Shown here piece by piece: positions 57,426 to 64,000 of a DNA stretch of 64,000 bases. The DNA is from Collybiopsis luxurians FD-317 M1. Lineage: Eukaryota > Basidiomycota > Agaricomycetes > Agaricales > Omphalotaceae. Under the pieces are notes generated by a model. It was not told the DNA's origin, did not search any database, and worked only from the letters and a program-made list of their open reading frames with translations. The position numbers and the translations under genes are program-made. Each line of letters opens with the position of its first letter. Within the stretch, counting starts at the first letter, position 1. The stretch spans positions 670,708 through 734,707 of the forward strand of contig KN834771.1 in assembly GCA_000827265.1 (NCBI GenBank), read 5' to 3'.

Positions 57426-58217
57426 TCATTTACTCTGATGCTTATCTCTCATGTGTCGCTGAAGGGTGTCCTCCCTCAAAATCTCCTTCTGGCATTCACT
57501 GCAGGTAAATTTCTCCCGTATGTTTTTGTCAACATGAGTTTCGAGGTGCTCGAGCAGTTTTTGGCGGCTGATCATTGTGTCGTTACACCCCTGCCATTGG
57601 CATTTGAATCTTGTACCGGCTTTGAATGACGGGTGGCCTCCAAAATGCGCCTTGTAGTTTTCTTTTCTCAAATCCTCGTTACATATCTGACCACCTTGGA
57701 TAAGAACAAGGCATATCTGCGAGCCAGTTGGATCTCCCATTTGGGTCCATTGACTGACACTTAGAACGTGACAGCAGCTTTAAATGAGCTTTTCTTAGTT
57801 TTTGAAAAATAGGCGGCTTACCTGTCTTCAATAGCCAGCCAGTCCGCATCAGAGATCTTATTTCTATAATCGTACAGTCTGTTGTAGACGGCCTAGTCTA
57901 TTATAGTGACTTACTGTTGAGTCGATTTTTTACCCTCGACATTCGAGTGGGCGACCATTGAAGCAGAGTAAGCTGCTTGTAGGTCTGAGGGTGAAAAATT
58001 TGAACAATCTGTGCTTTTTATCAACGTACCTCCCCCAGCCTCTTTTAGGGGCTGAAGATCTTGCCTGCCAACTGAAGAGCTGCGATGATGTACATCAGTT
58101 CTGAAACATTCTTTCAAAATTGGTGGCTTACCGAGTGTCATTGTCAGGAGCTTGCTGGCCATAATTCCGACATACATTGTCATTGGTCTGGGCAGAATTG
58201 TTTGTTAAAGTATACAT
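57426..58217 (-). CDS. C2H2 zinc-finger protein
   Basis: Five exons on the minus strand: 58132-58217, 58030-58100, 57915-57984, 57822-57878 and 57426-57759; 205 residues with consistent phases. It begins MYTLTNNSAQTNDNVCRNYG. Two adjacent C2H2 fingers sit near the C-terminus: CQWQGC...HLETH (C-x4-C...H-x3-H) and CSECQ...HMRDKH (C-x2-C...H-x4-H). The remainder is polar, with few hydrophobic blocks. A nucleic-acid-binding regulator is likely. The first exon ends at CG|GTAAGC; the start ATG was chosen as the first in the joined frame. Confidence 0.7.
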
Positions 58218-58563
58218 TGTGAGCAGACTTCAAAGCTGATAAGATTGGAAACTCTGGATTTATACACTTTTTGCTTGTTAGAGCGGTTCAATCTATGGTT
58301 TACTTGCAGTTGTTTGTCCACATATCTGCTTGGAATGTTGCATGAGGAATTTCTGGCAACAGAGAGAGGTTTCCTTGGAGGCTAAGCTGCGGTGGTTTGA
58401 TCGGGCCAATGCTCTATCAAACCATGAGCTATCAAAACCGCAGAATATCAGGAATTAGGGGATACAGAGAGCGGTTCAAAACTTCAATTAATGGCTTCGC
58501 TGCAGCAGCTTGAGTGGCCGAATGTCAAGACTCAACTCAAGATCAAGAATTTGAGAGATCGAG
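58218..58563. other. 5' flank of the zinc-finger gene
   Basis: Contains diverged GGTTCAATC-TGGTTTA motifs related to the repeat that follows. Confidence 0.35.
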
Positions 58564-58680
58564 GTCCATTTGTTCAAGAGGTTCAATTCGTGGTTTAGTT
58601 CCAGTGGTTTGAACTTGTGAGAACAACGTCCATTTGTTCACGAGGTTCAATCCGTGGTTTAGTCCCAGTGGTTTGACCTT
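58564..58680 (+). repeat. Short direct repeat (53-bp units, 64-bp spacing)
   Basis: Units 58564-58616 and 58628-58680 both begin GTCCATTTGTTCA and contain CGTGGTTTAGT-CCAGTGGTTTGA. Related, CG-to-TG changed copies lie at about 59768-59800 and 59925-59955. Confidence 0.75.
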
Positions 58681-59399
58681 TTCGGTCCGAGTGTCGGATG
58701 TGATCATTTTTCATCTCAATCGCGGTATTCCAGACCTTTGCGGTTCATACACTACCCGTGTAGGCAAATATGTAAAGGAATATGGAACATGAAAGAGATG
58801 AGGGAAATTAGGGAGCAGAATGGTTTGGATTAGGCTTGGTTAAAGCGACTAGAGTATAATCGGCTAGGTACGGCATTTTTAAGCGCCCTACGGCGCCTGA
58901 TTGGGCTTAAACTCCCGTGGTTACCGGTCCGGTAAATGTCGAAAGGCGGCATAACGGCGCAAAAGAAGTGCCATTTCTACACAACAGATTCTAAGTTACA
59001 AGGACGGAACGAAGTGAAGGAGTCGTCCTTGTCGGGGAGTTGTTGTCACGCCATGATGTATTTCTTCCCTGATTGGGCTGAATATGACGTAGTTTTTCCT
59101 TATACAATTGTGACCATTATGTGACAGGGAAAGAAGAGAAGAGACAGAAGCCGAAGAAGAGAAGAAGGAAAGAACCTGCCTTCTCTGCGGCGATACAATG
59201 CCCCTCACGTTTCATGCTTTGCCAGCATTTAAAGGAGGGGAAATTTGATGTCAAAGTGACGGCAGCTTCTGAGAATCAACTGAAGTCCGGTATCTTTGCT
59301 AACCCTCACTGCCTCCCCTCCGTATCCTAATATATGTTCTTCAGAGAGCTAGTTCTGCTATCACAAGAAAGACAGTACCCCTGGCATATGATTAGGACT
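58681..59399. other. Transition zone
   Basis: No supported gene. CpG is still at ordinary frequency up to about 59.3 kb. Confidence 0.4.
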
Positions 59400-60849
59400 G
59401 GCGAGTGTTGTGAGCTATGCCTTTACTTGACAGTTGCTGGACACCTTTGTTGCGACAATACCTCTCATTGCATTGGCATTTTTGCCTGGATGCATGCCTG
59501 GTCTGCTCTGATCTTGCTGAGTTACTGTTGTGAATCTTTGCATATTGTTTCTCAACTGCTGAAGATATTGATACTGCTCCTGTATGATATCTGAGTCTCA
59601 CTGGCAAACTTTCACTAGTTGTGTATTAGATGTTGGCCTATTTGCCTCATACATTGTCTATGGACACATCATATATATGTATCCTAGATGCATAAAGGAA
59701 TGTACAGCAATCATTCTGTCCTTGTATTTGCTGTGCAATTTGTTGCAGCGGCCTACTCTCACAAGTGGTTCAATTTGTGGTTTAGTTGTGTGGTTTGATA
59801 GTCTGATTGTCATCCATAAGAAATGCCATAAAAACAGCTGAACATCAAGAAGAAAATGAAGAGTGGTTCAAATGTGGTTTCATTGATACTCAGAGTGTTG
59901 TCAAGAATCTATGGCAGTTTTTTGATTCGTGGTTCAGTTACAGTGGTTCCACCTCTAGAGATAGTCTGAGTAGATATGCTATTTCACTTGTAGCATTTGG
60001 TGCATCCATTTGTTTGTTGTATTTGTCCCTGAGCCCCCTTTTTTTTTTTTCCTCTTGTAGAATATTTGTTGAGTTATGACAAAACTACAGCACAGCTGTC
60101 CCATTCCTACCTAATGTTTGCAGTGCTATTGGACCAAAGAGTTTTGAGGCTGTATAGAGCCTTCCATTTATGAACAAAAACATTATGCACAGGGCCACTA
60201 TGGTACAGACACTCAACCTTTTCTCTTCGAGTCTTCCTCCTCACAGTGCTTTTGCTGGACTCCTGCTCCCGATCTGCATCCCTACTGGTCCTCGTCCAAT
60301 TCTCTTTGCAGAGTCAATCTATGATTTACTTCTTGCCTTTTGACACAGCAAACCCTTGCACATGAGTGCTCTTTCAGTTTTGACTTTCCATGCTCTCCCT
60401 GCATTTAAATTCCATCAGACAAGATTTTGCTGCTGTGGGAAGGAATTGTGATCATAGTGTTGGAAGACATGGTCTGTAGCAGGTCAGTATGCCCTGCTTT
60501 GCCATTTCCTTTTCTATTCACTGTACTTACTTTATTCCTTCTTTGTACTTACTTTACTCCTGTCTCTATGTTTCATTTTTTGTTTCCTTGATTACATATA
60601 TGGTTACAACCTTACTTATATTCAGCATACGCACTTGCTGCACCTCAGTTGTTTCCTTTACCAACTGAGGTGAGTAGTACAATTTATCCTTTACATTCCT
60701 ATAGTTTACTTACAATCTACCTAGTATTCACTTTGTTTAACAGGTAGATAGTTCAATAGAGTTGTTTCCTTTACCAACTGAGTATTCACTTTGTTTAACA
60801 CATAGAACTCAGTTCATATTCCTTGATTGCAGAACATTAGGAAAAGTAC

Positions 60850-61060
60850 CTTAAGCCCAGGCAAATGCAGGAAGCCTGAGGATGCCCAGGAAAATGGCCA
60901 AATCCTAGGACCCCTCAGGCACTCTCAGGTACTTCAAGTTGCTTAGGTAGCTTAGGCTTCCCAGGTTTTGGGCCAATTCCTAGGCTCCCTGGAAGATGTT
61001 TGAAAATAACCTGAGAGTCCCTGAGGGCATGCTGGGGCTCCCTGAGGATCCCAGGAGCAG
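60850..61060. repeat. CCTGAGG/CCCAGG-rich repeat, left arm
   Basis: Dense in CCTGAG, CCCAGG and CTCAGG words, with ACCTGAGAGTCCCTGAGGGC near 61010. A related segment in opposite orientation is at 61555-61725; the two enclose an AT-rich core. Confidence 0.5.
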
Positions 61061-61554
61061 AAATATTCTAAATGCTACAAATTATACAAAATTAGATTGC
61101 AAATATATAGTTATGCATTATTGTTGTGTAAATGTGCAACCAGAACATTTATTTGGTGAGAATTATACAGAGGTTTTCACTTTTTTATGAATCACATGAT
61201 GAGCTCACTGTGAACTGTCTACAATCAAAAAAATTTTCCCATGGTCCAAACATGCACAATATTATTATAACTTATTGTATATATACTATGTACATATGTA
61301 TAGGCTTTGTACTACATGAATATACTGTGGTCAAGTATGCTAAGTCAATACAGAGCTTATATTAGTATAATAAATTGTACTTAAAGTATAATAACTGACT
61401 AGTAAAACTGAAGTAATAGGTAACAATAAACCATTAGAGCTATATAATAAAATACAATACTACAGTATATTAAAAGCAATACAAGAGTAGGATATATAGA
61501 GTAGAGTAAATAGAAGGACAGATGAAAGTATATTTTATTATTTCACATTTATGT

Positions 61555-61725
61555 ATTGAAGCCTCAGGACGCCTGAAAGATCCCCAGGGACTCTCAGGCT
61601 CCACAGGATTTGGGGGGTGTCCCTTGGCATCCTGGGCAGTCTATATAGCCCAGGACTCCTGAGAAGCCTTAAACTATCTGAGGACAACCCATAACAACCC
61701 ATATGTGCCCAGGCTATAGGGCATT
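61555..61725. repeat. CCTGAGG/CCCAGG-rich repeat, right arm (inverted)
   Basis: Its reverse complement carries CCTGAGAGTCCCTGGGGATC, resembling the left arm near 61010. Imperfect. Confidence 0.5.
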
Positions 61726-62589
61726 TTTCCTGATGAAGTAGCAAGCATAAATTGTTATGGCACTTGACTTTGTTCAATTTGGAATCTTCAGAGCTTTCAC
61801 TTACTGCTCATTAGAACTCATGTAAAAATTAATATAAATTTGAGCATTTGGCCAACAAAAAATCCTGAGGTCCCATGCTAGTCAGACATGTGTATGTCTA
61901 ACATCATTTAGGTGGTTAAAGTGGTGCAGGAGATTGTGGCCAAGGGGTGGCTAGATACTAGAAGCAACAGTGCAATGGATAATATCTCATGAGCCAACAA
62001 CACTAAGGAGCTGAATATCCAGTATCCAAAGATATCTTGCCATATATATGTCCATCACACATCTGGATAATCCAAGTAATACCCCAGCTCTGTTCACTGA
62101 ATATCCACCACTTTAACTGCATACTCTAAAATGGAACAGATTTTTGTGGCCGATGAAAGCACCAGGATTCAGAAAATTCTCCCATGTGTACTCTTGGAAT
62201 ACAACACTCACAAGCAAAACTGGAGCCTGCAATTTGAATGGCTCAATTTGCAAACTGCCCAGTGACTGGTAGATCACCTACAATTGGCAAGTCCTTAGCC
62301 CAATACCAGCTGGTCTGTAGAAATGCTGAAGCATCCATTTTGACATACTAGATCTTGGATTCTGAACAGGACAATTCAAAGGACCACAAAAAGTACTTTA
62401 GCATTTTTTGCTATCTCTCAAGAAGATTTCAAATTTTACCTTCATTGCTGATAATTCATAACATCAAATGAGAGGGACAAAATCTAGTCACCGGCAGTGG
62501 TTTTTCAGTTAGTGCCATTTGATTTCTGTAGCATAATAGATGCTGTGTTAACCGATAACCGATAGGATATATAGTGCAGAAGCTTGAAT

Positions 62590-63580
62590 GAAAAGCCTGT
62601 ATGTTTGAAAGTCCTGCAGCTTACCGTTGAGCAAGATGGAAAGGCTTGCCATGAAATTTGTCAGGTTGGTCAATTCATGTACTTTCTTGAATCATTGCCT
62701 TAGAAGGCTCCTTTATTTCAGCAATTCTGCCACAAACTTTTGGTCTGGTGCCAGTTATACCATCCCAATATTCTTCCTATATTCAGGGTCAATATAGATC
62801 TCTTCGATCCATCATTTCATCTCATTTCACCTTGGATGGACAATGGGTATATTGTTGCATTCCTGAAGCAAAATTGACAGCACAGCCTACCTTCCATTGT
62901 ATGCACATTGAGATTATTCCACATTCAAAATGATAATCATGGTGTTCTGTAGCTTTCACAAAGTAGCAGCTGGCCTCCATTATCTGCATTCTAGAGGCCC
63001 CCCCTGTGATCCATGGTGATATATGCAGGGTGTGCACACCGCTATCTTGATTGATTATTTGGTGAATGATGCCTTATTTCAGGGTAATATCCTGGTCAAC
63101 AATATCCTTCACTGTTGCCTGGCTGACTTTAGTTTAACACTGGTCACTCCCTGCTCACAAGTGTGGTCACTTATAACTTCCTTGAACACCAGCAAAGGTT
63201 CTGTGCATTGGTTGGCAGCTGAATAAATTTTCAGCTCAGCTACATCAATTTCTAATCACACATCCAGAGATGTATGTGCATTCAGCTGCACCATTGTCAA
63301 GGTATGTATACTTTTGTCTCATTTCATTCTTCAGTTGATGTCCAATTTATGTCAGGTACTCACTCAGAAGTTGCCCTGTCATGACTGTAACACTGAGGCC
63401 CTTATTATGTTCCACTTGATGAATGGCAGCAGACCTATTAGTACAAGGCCCTAGCATGTTTGGTGTCCAGATAGCCTCTGGGATCTTGTCACACATTTCT
63501 GGGCTCAGAATGTAGAAGATTGTCCCTCAGCCCAAGAGATACATGAGATTCTGCAGTCTGCACCTAATGCATTGAAATGA
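62590..63580 (+). pseudogene. Decayed protein kinase gene (Agaricomycete TKL-like)
   Basis: Kinase subdomains appear in order but in shifting frames: CLKVLQLTVEQDGKA (lysine strand region), HPNILPIFRVNIDLF (62758 onward), LISPWMDNGYIVAFLKQ, VAAGLHYLHS (about 62960), VIHGDI catalytic loop (about 63005), NILV...HCCLADFSL (DFG changed to DFS), GSVHWLAAE (APE changed to AAE, 63197-63223), DVCAFSC and WDLVTHFWAQNVEDCPSA. A frameshift lies in a run of C at 62998-63004, and stops interrupt several blocks. HGDIKGANILV-type kinases are an expanded family in mushrooms. CpG loss in Arg codons (e.g. HRD/RPS-type sites) is consistent with deamination decay. Confidence 0.8.
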
Positions 63581-64000
63581 AAGAGGGATGACAATGGTGA
63601 TGAACCACCCTGTCAAGCTGGATGAGGTACCTTAATGATGAATCAAGAATGCTCAGATTTTCATCCTGGTGCTGACAATGCTTCTGCTGAGTGATTGACT
63701 GAATCTACTTGACTGTAAGTCTATGTTATTTTTGTGTATGGTTGTAACCAACCATTGATGATAGGGTGTATAGTAATGAATACACCCACATCACTCATCC
63801 CAGGTACATGAGCTACAGTTGTATTTCCCCTGAGGGGTTGACTGTATCTTCTCAACAGCAAGTCTTTGTCATTTTCAAGGCTTGGTTGTAACTAATTGTT
63901 GATGATAGAAGTAACAAATACACCTACTTTGCTTGTCACAAACACAATCAGGAAGATACCTGCCCAGGTCTCCAAGCTTCTAATGCAATGGGCACTAATG

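Larger units (their letters stand above)
59400..64000. other. CpG-depleted, repeat-rich region without intact genes
   Basis: From about 59.4 kb, and clearly from 60.3 kb on, CG dinucleotides are nearly absent while TG and CA are frequent. No intact ORF with family support is present. Decayed pieces are listed separately. In mushrooms this pattern is known for cytosine-methylated transposon-rich DNA that mutates by deamination. Confidence 0.75.

Noticed and set aside
58564..58680. CRISPR-like array
   Set aside because: Two imperfect units in a eukaryotic genome, with no cas genes; a diverged direct repeat.

Overview
The window is nuclear DNA of a basidiomycete fungus, almost certainly an Agaricomycete (mushroom class). 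Genes are dense and cut by many short introns (mostly 49-66 nt, GT-AG, a few GC-AG). Fungal housekeeping genes (NADP-isocitrate dehydrogenase, DCAF13/SOF1, VPS26, TRP4, NoxA) sit among Agaricomycete-type families of membrane and small secreted proteins. No ribosomal RNA, organellar or bacterial sequence was seen. Exon coordinates were worked out by hand from splice consensus, reading phase and family conservation.

Layout. 1-13780 is a diverged tandem duplication of a three-gene block: multi-pass membrane protein (+), ectodomain/single-TM protein (-), mitochondrial NADP-isocitrate dehydrogenase (-). In copy A the dehydrogenase is a pseudogene; in copy B it is intact, but the membrane gene is frameshifted and a TA-flanked terminal-inverted-repeat element (with a 285-N gap inside) has inserted. 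13.8-18 kb holds a decayed coding remnant, an intron-containing tRNA-Ser(AGA) and a small secreted protein. 18-22.8 kb holds a membrane protein with a long Ser-rich tail and SOF1/DCAF13, both minus. 23.3-25.5 kb is a secreted GH28 pectinase-family gene with about 17 exons, including an apparent 2-nt micro-exon. 25.5-35.5 kb holds decayed coding remnants and a second tandem duplication, of seven-TM receptor-like genes. 36.1-46 kb is a housekeeping and metabolic stretch: NoxA (+), TRP4 (-), a 73-aa ORF (+), a ThDP-dependent decarboxylase/synthase-like enzyme (-), VPS26 (+). 47.7-58.2 kb holds another seven-TM-like protein, a secreted beta-propeller protein, a class-III aminotransferase (GABA-T-like) and a C2H2 zinc-finger protein, separated by long gene-poor stretches. 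From about 59.4 kb to the end there is no intact gene: the DNA is strongly CpG-poor, repeat-rich, and carries a decayed protein-kinase gene.

The genes do not form one pathway. The themes are local tandem duplication with complementary loss of different genes in the two copies, very small exons that shape gene structure, and a sharp change from gene-rich DNA to CpG-depleted, probably methylated repeat DNA at the right end. No CRISPR array or phage-like module was seen, and I do not claim a wholly new molecular system; the strongest unusual items are the 2-nt micro-exon, the element with its paralogous empty site, and the reciprocal decay of the duplicated block.
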